A stretch of DNA of 64,000 bases. It comes from Acinetobacter geminorum (GTDB taxonomy: Bacteria > Pseudomonadota > Gammaproteobacteria > Pseudomonadales > Moraxellaceae). The translations under genes and the position numbers were made by a program. The stretch lies in the NCBI RefSeq assembly GCF_013009345.1, contig NZ_JABELE010000007.1:62001-126000 (forward strand). The letters are read 5' to 3'. The notes under the pieces were generated by a model. It did no database searches and was not told the origin of the DNA. It was given only the letters and a program-made list of their open reading frames with translations. The stretch's first letter is position 1, and each line of letters starts with the position of its first letter. Below, one piece after another: positions 51,425-60,420 of this stretch.

Positions 51425-52033
51425 ATGAAACTACTTCAAATTGACACAAGTATATTAGGTGAGCAGTCTGTTAGCCGCCAACTCACCTCATCTGTTGTTG
51501 GAAAGCTCAGCACAGCTTATCCAAATGCAGAAATTATTCATCACGATTTTGCTTTAGAACCAATTCCTCATTTGTCTGATGCTGAGTTTTTGGCATGGCA
51601 AGGAATTGAACCTAATAATGAAACAGCGCAGCAACGTGTTGCACAAAACACCCAATATTTGGATGAGTTCTTATCGTCAGATATCGTTGTAATTGGCGCA
51701 CCTATGTATAACTTTAGTTTTCCATCACAGTTAAAAGCGTGGCTTGACCGCCTATCTGTTGCCGGGAAAACATTCTGTTATACGGAAAACGGCCCTCAAG
51801 GTTTAGTAGAAGGTAAACGTGTCATTATTGCTTCTTCGCGTGGTGGTGTGTATTCAGAAGGTTCACCAGCCGAAGTTTTAGACTATCAAGAAACTTATAT
51901 CAAAGCGTTTTTCAATTTTATTGGTGTTACTGATATTACTTTTGTGCGTGCGGAAGGGATCGCTTTCGGCCCAGAAGCACGTCAAGCTGCCTTAGATAAT
52001 GCAGCTGCGCAAATCGCACAGTTAGCAGGTTAA
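51425..52033 (+). CDS. azoR: FMN-dependent NADH-azoreductase AzoR
   Basis: A 202-residue flavodoxin-fold enzyme. It starts KLLQIDTSILGEQSVSRQL, and has the FMN-binding GAPMYNFSFPSQLKAWLDRL and IIASSRGGVYS segments of AzoR. It reduces quinones and azo dyes by two-electron transfer and so protects against quinone stress. The divergent HxlR regulator is the likely repressor. Confidence 0.93.
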   Translation: MKLLQIDTSILGEQSVSRQLTSSVVGKLSTAYPNAEIIHHDFALEPIPHLSDAEFLAWQGIEPNNETAQQRVAQNTQYLDEFLSSDIVVIGAPMYNFSFPSQLKAWLDRLSVAGKTFCYTENGPQGLVEGKRVIIASSRGGVYSEGSPAEVLDYQETYIKAFFNFIGVTDITFVRAEGIAFGPEARQAALDNAAAQIAQLAG

Positions 52034-52353
52034 TATATAAATAGCCGAACAGTAATATGACTGTCCGGCCTTAAAGAGATTTTGATTTTAAGGAGTCAAT
52101 TAAATCAGCAAATAACTAAAAGAAAGATAGCCAATTTAACCTCAAGCCAATCCATCAATCATTTGAGTAGGTGAAAGCCATCAAAAAAATTGATTCATAC
52201 GGATCAAGAACATCAAAAACTAGTAACTTTTAGTTAATTGAATCAGTGAGATGTGCTAGGCAGCTATAGCATACAGAACAAAAATGACTTTCTTATTTTT
52301 TTAAAAAGATATTCTTCTAAAAAATCTCTAGAAGAATACCTTTCTTTTACTTT
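52034..52353. other. Convergent intergenic stretch between azoR and MFS transporter genes
   Basis: No gene. It contains a hairpin GCCGAACAGT/ACTGTCCGGC (52044-52069, one mismatch) just after azoR and the MFS terminator. Nothing else is seen. Confidence 0.5.
52308..52340 (-). terminator. Terminator of the KgtP-like gene
   Basis: TATTCTTCTA (52310-52319) pairs perfectly with TAGAAGAATA (52329-52338); the minus strand continues T-rich. Confidence 0.75.
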
Positions 52354-53640
52354 TTAATGATCATGTTCTAAATAATCAGGTTTTTTCGGAAGCGCAAGGC
52401 TACATAAGAAACATATAATCAGCATGATAATTACATATATAAAGAAGGTGTTTTCAATTCCGGCAGCTTTAAACTGTAAGGCAACTGAAGGTGCAGAACC
52501 ACCAAACAGAGCATTACCTACTGCATACGAAAAACCTACGCCTAAAGCTCGTACATGAGGTGGGAACATTTCAGCTTTTACCAAACCACTGATAGATGTA
52601 TAGAAACTGAGTAACATCATCATAAAAATAAGTAGCAAGGCAATAATGATCGGCGAATCAATATAGGCACGCATCCCGATCACCATGACTGGGTAGATAA
52701 AAATCGCAGACAATAAGCTAAAGGCCAGCATTGAAGAGCGTCGCCCAATACGGTCGGAAATAGCACCAAATACAGGTTGAGCACACATATAGACAAATAG
52801 GGCAAAGGTCATGATATAACCAACAGTTTTTCCATCCATCCCTAAATTGGTTAGATAGGTTTTTGAATAAACGGTCTCTACATAAAACGTTAATGAACCA
52901 GCAGAAGTGTATCCAACCACTAATAAAAAGGTTTTCCAATGTTTCTTAAAGAGTTCTCTTAAGCTGCCAGATTCTTTTCGTTCGCTGTCTTGATGAGAAA
53001 GCGTTTCTTCTAAGCGACTACGTGCAAGCAAAGAAAAAATTGCTGCAATACCACCAATAACAAACGGAATACGCCATCCACCATCATGTAATTGTTGTTC
53101 ACTTAAGAACGTTAATAAAATTACACCAAGTAAGCTTGCGAGTAATTGACCACCAGAGAGTGTGACGTATTGAAAAGATGCATAAAAACCACGTTGACCT
53201 TTTAAGCCTAATTCACTCATATAGGTTGCTACAGCGCCATATTCACCACCAACCGATAAGCCTTGAAGTAAGCGCACTACAAGTAAAAGGAAAGGGGCAA
53301 ATAAGCCAACTTGGTCATAAGTAGGTAGGGCTGCAAATAGAAAAGAACTCAAAGCCATCAGACAAATTGAGATGACCATCGACTTTTTTCGACCATGTCG
53401 GTCTGCAATTCGTCCAAATACCCAACTACCAATAGGACGCATAAAAAAGCTTGCAGCAAACACACCCCAAACATAAATAGACTTGGTCGTACTATCCATA
53501 TCAGGTGCTGTTAGCGCTTGAGTAAAGTAGGCAGCAAATACTGCATAGATGTAAAAGTCGAACCATTCAACTAAATTACCAGAGGCTGCGCCTACAATTC
53601 CACGTATTCTGCTACGTTTTTCTTCCTGAGTGTATGTCAT
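52354..53640 (-). CDS. KgtP-like MFS transporter (metabolite:H+ symporter family)
   Basis: A 428-residue, 12-helix carrier. It matches alpha-ketoglutarate permease closely: GAASGNLVEWFDFYIYAV, RPIGSWVFGRIADRHGRKKS, LLQGLSVGGEYGAVATYMSEL, GFYASFQYVTLSGGQ, and GLVKAEMFPPHVRALGVGFSYAVGNALFGGSAPSVAL (in parts). Other MHS members carry shikimate, citrate or beta-ketoadipate. GGAAGA precedes the ATG. Upstream repeats at 53777-53839 may be its operator. Confidence 0.85.
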   Translation of the reverse strand: MTYTQEEKRSRIRGIVGAASGNLVEWFDFYIYAVFAAYFTQALTAPDMDSTTKSIYVWGVFAASFFMRPIGSWVFGRIADRHGRKKSMVISICLMALSSFLFAALPTYDQVGLFAPFLLLVVRLLQGLSVGGEYGAVATYMSELGLKGQRGFYASFQYVTLSGGQLLASLLGVILLTFLSEQQLHDGGWRIPFVIGGIAAIFSLLARSRLEETLSHQDSERKESGSLRELFKKHWKTFLLVVGYTSAGSLTFYVETVYSKTYLTNLGMDGKTVGYIMTFALFVYMCAQPVFGAISDRIGRRSSMLAFSLLSAIFIYPVMVIGMRAYIDSPIIIALLLIFMMMLLSFYTSISGLVKAEMFPPHVRALGVGFSYAVGNALFGGSAPSVALQFKAAGIENTFFIYVIIMLIICFLCSLALPKKPDYLEHDH

Positions 53641-54156
53641 ATTTCTTCCATCATTTTGCAGACAAAAATGAGGAATTTATAGATATGCTGGATAGAAAAT
53701 GAATGAAACTTTAAATATCACTCGAGCCTGAGCACTTCCTTAAATTCCTAACCATTCATTTTTTCTAATTTTAAAATTCGATTCTAGAGAGATTACGTCC
53801 TTTTGTTCGATTTAAAGAGATTTTCCCCAATGATCGAACACTTCCTTTCGTTTAACTTCATAATTAATTGTATTGAAAACCAATCAGCTAATTTAACAAC
53901 GGTATTTTTTTATTTTATTTCTCCTTTTAAGTTCCATTTTGAGCTTAAGTTTATTTTGAATATTTGGTAATACTTAAAAAGTTATAGTGTCAATTCCTAA
54001 TAAAATAAATGAAATTTATATAATGATAAGTTCATAAAAGTTGTATCACATTCATTTAATCGAAAAAGTACAGAATGTGTTGTTTCTCAATATATGTAGC
54101 TGTATTCTTGCGTGGCTAAAAATAGACTCCGCACTCATTTCTAGCGCTTTAGAATT
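53641..54156. other. Divergent region between KgtP-like and receptor genes
   Basis: A 516-bp region without genes. It has a repeat cluster (53777-53839, separate entry). No convincing Fur box is seen in front of the receptor; the best candidate near 54020-54036 matches only about half of the consensus. Confidence 0.5.
53777..53839. promoter_or_regulatory. TTCGAT repeat cluster, possible IclR-type operator
   Basis: TTCGATT begins two similar 17-18-bp direct repeats (53777-53794 and 53806-53822, spacing 29 bp). The second copy also pairs as GTTCGAT (53805-53811) with ATCGAAC (53833-53839). The layout of two inverted plus one direct half-site recalls PcaU-type operators of Acinetobacter. Confidence 0.45.
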
Positions 54157-56373
54157 ATGCACGGTATGGCAGGTAGTTATTCAATGGAAAGACATTCGTT
54201 AAATCTTCACTTCATGACATGCTCTAAAACAGCATTGGCTTCATCTATTGCACTCATAACATCTGTCGTCTATGCAAATGAAGTGGAGGTTTCGCAGCTC
54301 CCAACCATTACTGTGAATGCTACACAATATAGTGATGAGTTATATACATCTAAAAAAGTGAGTTTATCTGGTTTTCAAACTGGTGATATAAAGAAAGTTC
54401 CTGCATCTATTACCACCATTACAACTGCGCGCATAGCAGACCAACACGCAAAAACGTTAACTGATGTTATTAAAAATGATTCATCGTTAGGCGATGGCTA
54501 CGCTCCTATTGGCTACTATCCAAACTTTGTAGCACGTGGTTTTGCGCTTGACTTAGGTTCGAGTTATCTCATTAACGGCCATACCATACGTGGCGAGCAA
54601 AATGTGGCTCTAGAAAATAAAGAACAAGTTGAAATCTTAAAAGGCATTTCTGCAATTCAAAGTGGAATGTCGACACCAGGCGGTGTTGTTAACTATGTCA
54701 CCAAAAGACCAGCCGATGTTAAAAACATTACTGTAGATGCAAATTCAGAAGGCGGCTATACACTGGCAACAGATGTTGGCGGCTTTGTTAATGATAGTTT
54801 TGGTTATCGAATCAATTTAGCCCATGAAAGCATCCATCCAAATGTTGATCACGCAAATGGTAAACGAGAGTTTGGTTCAGTTGCTTTAGACTGGAAAATT
54901 AATAAGCGTTCTAAATTATTGTTTGATATTGAAGCTCAGCATCAAAGTCAACGTTCAGTACCAGGTTATCAACTGCTTGATGGACAAGAAGTACCAACAA
55001 ATGTAGATCAAGACCGTTTATTGGGTTACCAGTCTTGGAGTAAACCTGTTGTAAATAACAGTGTAAATGCGAGTTTGAAATATCAATATGCATTTAACGA
55101 GCAATGGAATGGTAGCTTAAGTGCGTCTCAAAGCCGTGTTGTGATTGATGATTATATTGTGTTTCCTTATGGAAGTTATTATTCATCGGGTAATCCACTT
55201 GCAGTATTTGACAAAGATGGAAACTATGATCTTTATGACTATCGTAGCCCAGATGACACACGTATAACTAATCAGTTTTCTGCTGGGTTAGAGGGTCAAT
55301 TCAATACTGGCAATATTCAGCATCAGGTAGCTTTTGAATTGCAAAATACACGTAAAAACCTGAAGCGTTATGATCCGAGTAATCAACTTATTGAGAATGA
55401 AATTGGCAATATTTATACTGATTCATCAGATTTTAAAATGCCACCAGAAAAATTAGGCAATCGCTTTAAAGCTCTAGAAAGCGATCAGACTGCTTTTACC
55501 ATATCTGACCGAGTTCAGTTTAACGATCAATGGTCAACTTTATTGGGTGGAAAACTTATTCATCTTGACGAACAAGCCTATAAGCCAGATGGCCATCAAA
55601 GCCGAGACACAGATTTAAATAAGTTCTTACCACAATTAGCGCTTATGTATAGCCCAACTGCTAAGACTAATCTTTATGCTTCATATGCCAAAGAATTATC
55701 GGATGGTGGTGAAGCACCTTGGTATACAAACAATGTCATGTATGGCACTGGTCCCCAGATATTATCACCTAGAAATTCTGAACAATATGAAATTGGTGTT
55801 AAGCAACAAATACGAAACTTCTTATTAACAGCAGCTATTTTTGATTTAAAACAAGACAATCAATATAGCAAAGTAAATGCTGATGGAACTTTCGATTTTA
55901 TTGAACAAGGTGAACAGCACAATCAAGGTATTGAATTAGGTTTAACTGGTGCATTAACCGATACAGTTGACGTAAGCTCTGGCATTACCTATACCAAATC
56001 TCGTCTAGTTGATATTGATAGTGATAGCTACAAAGATCATCAAACTCAAAATGTACCGAAAATACGCGCAACTGCACAGTTATCTTATAAAGTACCTTCA
56101 GTTGAAGGATTAAGATTGCTCAGTGGCATGCAATACAGTAGCAGTAAATATGCAAACAAAGAGGGAACTGTAAAAGTAGGCGGTTACAGCGTTTTTAATG
56201 TTGGTGCTGCCTATAAAACAAATTTTGCTGGGCATGACACAACTTTTAGATTCAATATTGACAACTTATTTAATAAGAAATATTGGCGTGATGTAGGCGC
56301 ATTTATGGGTGATGACTATCTATTCTTAGGTAATCCACGTACAGCTCAGCTCTCTACAACTTTTAGTTTTTAA
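54157..56373 (+). CDS. TonB-dependent siderophore receptor
   Basis: A receptor of up to 738 residues. A signal peptide ending near SVVYA (about residue 40 in this frame) means the true start may be the ATG at 54184 or 54214. The plug domain reads KKVPASITTITTARIADQ, TLTDVIKNDSSLG, ARGFAL, and VEILKGISAIQSGMSTPGG with NYVTKRP. The barrel ends in the aromatic STTFSF. The ligand is not recognisable. No siderophore genes or exbB genes adjoin it. The upstream gap lacks a good Fur box, so its control is unclear. Confidence 0.85.
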   Translation: MHGMAGSYSMERHSLNLHFMTCSKTALASSIALITSVVYANEVEVSQLPTITVNATQYSDELYTSKKVSLSGFQTGDIKKVPASITTITTARIADQHAKTLTDVIKNDSSLGDGYAPIGYYPNFVARGFALDLGSSYLINGHTIRGEQNVALENKEQVEILKGISAIQSGMSTPGGVVNYVTKRPADVKNITVDANSEGGYTLATDVGGFVNDSFGYRINLAHESIHPNVDHANGKREFGSVALDWKINKRSKLLFDIEAQHQSQRSVPGYQLLDGQEVPTNVDQDRLLGYQSWSKPVVNNSVNASLKYQYAFNEQWNGSLSASQSRVVIDDYIVFPYGSYYSSGNPLAVFDKDGNYDLYDYRSPDDTRITNQFSAGLEGQFNTGNIQHQVAFELQNTRKNLKRYDPSNQLIENEIGNIYTDSSDFKMPPEKLGNRFKALESDQTAFTISDRVQFNDQWSTLLGGKLIHLDEQAYKPDGHQSRDTDLNKFLPQLALMYSPTAKTNLYASYAKELSDGGEAPWYTNNVMYGTGPQILSPRNSEQYEIGVKQQIRNFLLTAAIFDLKQDNQYSKVNADGTFDFIEQGEQHNQGIELGLTGALTDTVDVSSGITYTKSRLVDIDSDSYKDHQTQNVPKIRATAQLSYKVPSVEGLRLLSGMQYSSSKYANKEGTVKVGGYSVFNVGAAYKTNFAGHDTTFRFNIDNLFNKKYWRDVGAFMGDDYLFLGNPRTAQLSTTFSF

Positions 56374-56387
56374 AAGTTATAGAGCAA

Positions 56388-56421
56388 ATAAAAAAGGAGC
56401 TTTTCAAAGCTCCTTTTTTAT
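56388..56421. terminator. Bidirectional terminator between receptor and aspA
   Basis: AAAAAAGGAGC (56390-56400) pairs with GCTCCTTTTTT (56409-56419) around TTTTCAAA, giving U-tracts both ways. Confidence 0.85.
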
Positions 56422-56429
56422 TTCAGGAA

Positions 56430-57848
56430 TTAAGCCGACATTTTTGGTTTAACCATATTATTAATCGACAAGATATCATCAAGCACTTGTGCCGATAATA
56501 AACCTTCATTTTGAACTAAAGCCAATACGCTTTGTCCAGTTTCGTTTGCAGTTTTAGCAATACGAGTTGTAGTTTCATAACCTAGATATGGGTTAAGTGC
56601 AGTCACGATACCAATCGAGTTTTCAACCAAAGCTTTACAATGCTCAGGGTTCGCCGTAATTGTATCAATACACTTACTTTGGAACATTGCCATTGCCTTA
56701 CCAAGCAAATCCATAGATTCAAACAGTTTGAATGCAATAAGTGGTTCCATTGCATTTAACTGTAATTGGCCAGCTTCAGCAGCTAAAGTTACAGCTAAGT
56801 CATTTGCAATGATTTGGAAACAAGCAAGGTTCATCGCTTCAGGAATAACTGGGTTTACTTTACCCGGCATGATCGAGCTACCCGGTTGACGTGCTTCTAA
56901 GTTAATTTCATTAATGCCAGTACGTGGACCACTTGAAAGTAAACGTAAGTCATTGGCAATTTTTGAAAGTTTAGTTGCAGTACGTTTTAATAAACCAGAT
57001 AAAAGAACAAAGTCACCCATATCTGAAGTTGCTTCGATTAGATCAGGAGCAGACTTAATTTTCTTACTAGAAATTTTTGCAAGTGCTTGAATAGCGAGTT
57101 CACGGTAACTATATTCAGTGGTTATTCCCGTACCAATCGCGGTACCACCAAGGTTCATATAAGCTAGAACATTTGGAATAAGCGTATTAATTTGTTCAAG
57201 ATCTTTTTGTAGAGTTACTGCAAAAGCACCAAACTCTTGACCTAATGTCATAGGAACCGCATCTTGTAACTGCGTACGGCCCATTTTTAGGATGTGAGCA
57301 AATTCTTGAGATTTATTGCGGAAACTTAAGATTAAATTGTTAAAAGGAAGATTTAGTTCATCTAAGCTTAATAACAAACCTAAGCGAATCGCAGTAGGGT
57401 ACACGTCATTTGTTGACTGTGACATGTTAATGTCGTTATTTGGATGTAGATATTGATATTGACCTTTAGAATGTCCCATATATTCTAAAGCAACATTCGC
57501 CAATACTTCATTTGCATTCATATTGGTTGAAGTACCAGCACCGCCTTGCATCATATCAATCGGGAACTGGTCATGAAAATTACCGCGAATTAGCTGATTA
57601 CAGCTGTATTCAATTGCTTCAAATTTAGTCTGATCTAAGCTTTTGAGATTATAGTTCGCTTCAGCGCAAGCAAGCTTTACCATTGCTAAAGCTTTAATAA
57701 GGTGAGGGAAATTTCCGACCTTGCTTTGAGTTAAATTAAAGTTTTCTAGAGCACGTAATGTTTGAACTCCGTAGTAGTCGTTATTATTGATCTCTCTATA
57801 ACCAATAAGATCCTTCTCAATACGGGTGGTAATTTCAGCGTTCATCAT
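56430..57848 (-). CDS. aspA: Aspartate ammonia-lyase
   Basis: A 472-residue member of the fumarase/aspartase family. It has RIEKDLIGYREINNNDYYGVQTLRA, GTSTNMNANEVLAN, SQSTNDVYPTA, KMGRTQLQDAVPMTLGQEFGAF and the signature GSSIMPGKVNPV. The sequence follows E. coli AspA rather than FumC. It deaminates aspartate to fumarate and ammonia. The first codon could also be the ATG at 57845. The gene is convergent with the receptor and has a 416-bp upstream region. Confidence 0.93.
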   Translation of the reverse strand: MMNAEITTRIEKDLIGYREINNNDYYGVQTLRALENFNLTQSKVGNFPHLIKALAMVKLACAEANYNLKSLDQTKFEAIEYSCNQLIRGNFHDQFPIDMMQGGAGTSTNMNANEVLANVALEYMGHSKGQYQYLHPNNDINMSQSTNDVYPTAIRLGLLLSLDELNLPFNNLILSFRNKSQEFAHILKMGRTQLQDAVPMTLGQEFGAFAVTLQKDLEQINTLIPNVLAYMNLGGTAIGTGITTEYSYRELAIQALAKISSKKIKSAPDLIEATSDMGDFVLLSGLLKRTATKLSKIANDLRLLSSGPRTGINEINLEARQPGSSIMPGKVNPVIPEAMNLACFQIIANDLAVTLAAEAGQLQLNAMEPLIAFKLFESMDLLGKAMAMFQSKCIDTITANPEHCKALVENSIGIVTALNPYLGYETTTRIAKTANETGQSVLALVQNEGLLSAQVLDDILSINNMVKPKMSA

Positions 57849-58264
57849 TAAACTTCGAATTAGTAAAGAAGATAATTCATATTAGATTTCGAAATGCTTC
57901 ACTTCTAATGCATTTATCAAGTTAATTATGCATTTTTTGCATATCAAATTTTTAATGTTATAGAGAACTAACGAGGAGATTTAACTTACATCTCCTAATT
58001 TAACTTAAATTTTATTATTTAAATTAATATCTTAATATTAAGATAGGGTTAATTAAAAAAATTGCTTGATACAGTGAAATGTCATCTAATTTTTGAGAAG
58101 AAACCTATTACAAAATTTAAGACTGATTAATTTAAGTGAAATATCAACTTAATTATCTTTATTATTAGCTTTTAAAGTGGAGCTTATCTAACAAATTTAC
58201 ATAAAAATGTGATGCATTTCACATAAAAACCACTATAATATGAAAAAATTTTAGTTTTAAGTTT
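57849..58264. other. Divergent region upstream of aspA and the 58265 micro-gene
   Basis: No gene is seen. It includes repeated ATGCAT-type motifs near aspA (57909-57943), an AGGAGAT/ATCTCCT hairpin (57974-57996), an ATCTTAATATTAAGAT palindrome (58029-58044), and the CRP-type site entered separately. Confidence 0.5.
58208..58223 (+). promoter_or_regulatory. Perfect CRP-type site next to a TATAAT box
   Basis: TGTGATGCATTTCACA matches TGTGA-N6-TCACA in full. TATAAT lies at 58234-58239, so the site is centred about 30 bp before the expected start and would cover the -35 region. That position fits repression better than classical activation. Confidence 0.65.
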
Positions 58265-58447
58265 ATGTTAAAAGTCACAGCCGCATTAATTATCTTGGGA
58301 AGTTTTACATACTATGTACTTTTCCATGGTGAAGAGAAAAGTGAGTCTAAAACTTCTCGTCTGCTTAAAGAAGCAGAGCAATCTATCGCTTCTGCTGAAA
58401 CTTCTGTAAATAAGGCCAATAGTATTGTACCCATATCTTATAAGTAG
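58265..58447 (+). CDS. 60-residue single-helix membrane micro-protein (paralogue of 17571 gene)
   Basis: One N-terminal membrane helix (VTAALIILGSFTYYVLF, about residues 4-20) is followed by a charged helix ESKTSRLLKEAEQSIASAE and TSVNKANSIV. The tail resembles that of the 78-residue protein at 17571, and both open with MLK and a helix. It sits directly behind a perfect CRP-type site and TATAAT box, which supports real expression, although the spacing before the ATG has no strong Shine-Dalgarno sequence. The function is unknown. Confidence 0.6.
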   Translation: MLKVTAALIILGSFTYYVLFHGEEKSESKTSRLLKEAEQSIASAETSVNKANSIVPISYK

Positions 58448-58549
58448 CTACAGCTCTTAGGTTAATCTTTTATATCTTTCAACAAAATATTGTTTTACTT
58501 AGACTTTTTTAAGTTTAGGTAAAAGACTGTATGTATAGAGACAAAATTC

Positions 58550-58777
58550 ATGAGAATGAAGTTTATCGCCTATGATCCCAATTCTGGGGAAAAATTAAAC
58601 TTAAAAGAGCATATTCACCACATGGATAAATACACTACTTATATCTTTTTTAGTGATGAAAAAGACAATATGGTGTTCAATCCACAGAAAAAGCAAGTTT
58701 TTGAAATTACTCAATATACTTCTAATATGATGGTTGAAATTTCAAGAAAGCTATATTACCTCATTGGTGAATATTAG
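58550..58777 (+). CDS. Hypothetical protein, 75 residues
   Basis: A small soluble protein starting at the ATG at 58550 with AGAGAC upstream; an ATG two codons later is also possible. It is a mixed alpha/beta sequence (MKFIAYDPNSGEKLNLKEH, then YTTYIFFSDEKDNMVFNP, then a C-terminal helix MMVEISRKLYYLIG). No family is recognised. It may be cotranscribed with the 58265 micro-gene (102 bp apart). Confidence 0.5.
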   Translation: MRMKFIAYDPNSGEKLNLKEHIHHMDKYTTYIFFSDEKDNMVFNPQKKQVFEITQYTSNMMVEISRKLYYLIGEY

Positions 58778-58854
58778 AAATTCATATGTATTCAGTCTTA
58801 GGTTAAATACTTTAGTAGAATAGTCAGGTTTTTTGGGTTGAGCTATACTGCAAG

Positions 58855-58971
58855 CATATCTTCTGATTTAAATGAATTTATTAGGTCAGAGAGCTTAAGT
58901 CCTAAAATAGACAAGATATTAATTTTTCTGTTTTACAGTCCGTATTCTTCCCCAAGGTGCGGACTTTTTTT
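58855..58971 (+). ncRNA. Candidate small RNA with intrinsic terminator
   Basis: TATACT (58843-58848) with TAGTCA 17 bp upstream is a plausible promoter, and the stem AGTCCG/CGGACT (58937-58942 with 58960-58965) plus T7 ends the transcript. The roughly 117-nt product has no coding frame. It might equally be the long 3' end of the 58550 gene transcript. Confidence 0.35.
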
Positions 58972-58972
58972 A
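58937..58972 (+). terminator. Terminator downstream of the 58550 gene
   Basis: AGTCCG (58937-58942) pairs with CGGACT (58960-58965), then seven T. It lies 160 bp after the last gene. Confidence 0.75.
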
Positions 58973-59323
58973 TTAAAAATAAAACTTGAGTAAATCTTGT
59001 GATTATTTCTGTTTTTTATTAAGGGGAAATTGGTTATTTACTTAAGTTATATTAACCTTACTATTTGATTTAAAATAATTTTTAGAACAATAATTTTATA
59101 TTTGTTTGAGTTATTGAGTTAAATCAAAGTCTTTTATTCTCTTACGCTCGTTTCTATGTCAGAATTATTCAATACTTATTTTTATTGTTTGGCTTTGCCA
59201 ATCCTCCATCGCATTTTTGCAGGTACTCCCATGTTTTATAATTTTTATTCATCGATTCAGCTATTTATTCAGCTTCCCAACCAGACAAATTAAGGACATA
59301 AATATAAAAAGGGAATGCATAAA

Positions 59324-60217
59324 ATGAACTTAGAAGTACGTTGGGTAGAAGACCTTTTAACACTAGAACGTGAGCGTTCTATTTCAAAAGCAGCCGAAAA
59401 ACGATTTATTAGTCAATCTGCGTTTACGCGTAGAATTCAGCAAATAGAAGAGATGATTGGAGCTGAAGTTATTATTCGAAATAATAAAAATAATATTGAA
59501 TTTACTGACATTGGGCGAATTATGCTGGTGATGTCTAAAAATATTGAGAAGCAGGTAGAAGAAACAGCCAAGCTGATTAAAAATATCAAAAATGAAACCG
59601 AATCTACGATTCGTTTCTGTGTTGTTCATTCATTAGCATCGGGTTTTTTGACCACTTTTTTAAAAAAATTCCCAACATTTATGCGTGATTTAAAAATCGA
59701 AATTGTCGCAACGAATAGTGGAGAAGGCTTATCTCTTTTAAAAGAAGGAGCCTGCGATTTTATGATTTGTTATGCAGATCGATCTAATATTAATCGAGTT
59801 GGTGATGATATTTTAAGTGGTATCAAGATCGCCGAAACAGAAATTGTTCCTGTGTCAGCTACCGAGGCTGACCATACGCCTAAGCATACAATTCAGAGTA
59901 ACTTTTCATTACTTGCTTATAGTAAACATGCTTATTTACGCAAATTGGTCGATCAATTGATTGAAGGTAAACTGATCTATAAAACCTTATATGAAACTGA
60001 CAACGCCACCAACTTGAAAGAGCTTGTATTACAAGGTTTAGGTGTGGCATGGATTCCAAAAATTAATGTAGAGGAAGATCTCGCTACCGAAAAATTGGTT
60101 ATGTTGGACCATAACGAATATTGTCTGCCACAGGATATTTATATTTTTAAAAATAATTTGAGTGATAACAAATCAGTTCAGCAAATCTGGAAGGGCTTCC
60201 AAACTCAGCATGATTAA
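59324..60217 (+). CDS. LysR-family transcriptional regulator
   Basis: About 297 residues. The ATG at 59324 has AAAAGGGA nine bases upstream and is preferred over the one at 59315. The winged helix-turn-helix (LTLERERSISKAAEKRFISQSAFTRRIQQIEEMIGAEVI in parts) and the ligand domain with IRFCVVHSLASGFL and GEGLSLLKEGACDFMICYAD are typical. No divergent target gene is present, so it may act elsewhere or on the neighbouring LysR. Confidence 0.92.
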   Translation: MNLEVRWVEDLLTLERERSISKAAEKRFISQSAFTRRIQQIEEMIGAEVIIRNNKNNIEFTDIGRIMLVMSKNIEKQVEETAKLIKNIKNETESTIRFCVVHSLASGFLTTFLKKFPTFMRDLKIEIVATNSGEGLSLLKEGACDFMICYADRSNINRVGDDILSGIKIAETEIVPVSATEADHTPKHTIQSNFSLLAYSKHAYLRKLVDQLIEGKLIYKTLYETDNATNLKELVLQGLGVAWIPKINVEEDLATEKLVMLDHNEYCLPQDIYIFKNNLSDNKSVQQIWKGFQTQHD

Positions 60218-60420
60218 AATTTATAATGATATGTGATGTCTTCAAGATATTTACATACAAAGTAATCAATTAAATAACTCGTACCTTTGTCTTTGTGATG
60301 AAAGGCTTTATAAAGCATTGCTCATGGTCTAGATTCTTTGTTAATTTAGACCATATATCAATAATTCAGAAATTTAGTAGGCATTTTTATATATGCTGTA
60401 CCTGATTTTATTCCTTTTGA

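Larger units (their letters stand above)
58778..59323. other. AT-rich stretch with an orphan terminator
   Basis: No supported gene. It holds a candidate RNA ending at 58971 and, further on, the promoter region of the LysR gene. A 45-codon frame at 59156-59293 lacks initiation signals. Confidence 0.4.

Noticed and set aside
54015..54040. Possible Fur box before the second siderophore receptor
   Set aside because: Only about 10 of 19 positions match, and the match is in one half only.
57900..57950. ATGCAT repeats upstream of aspA as a repeat array
   Set aside because: The copies are short, irregularly spaced and expected in AT-rich DNA; they were noted only in the intergenic entry.
59156..59293. 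45-codon frame upstream of the first LysR gene
   Set aside because: No Shine-Dalgarno sequence and no family resemblance.
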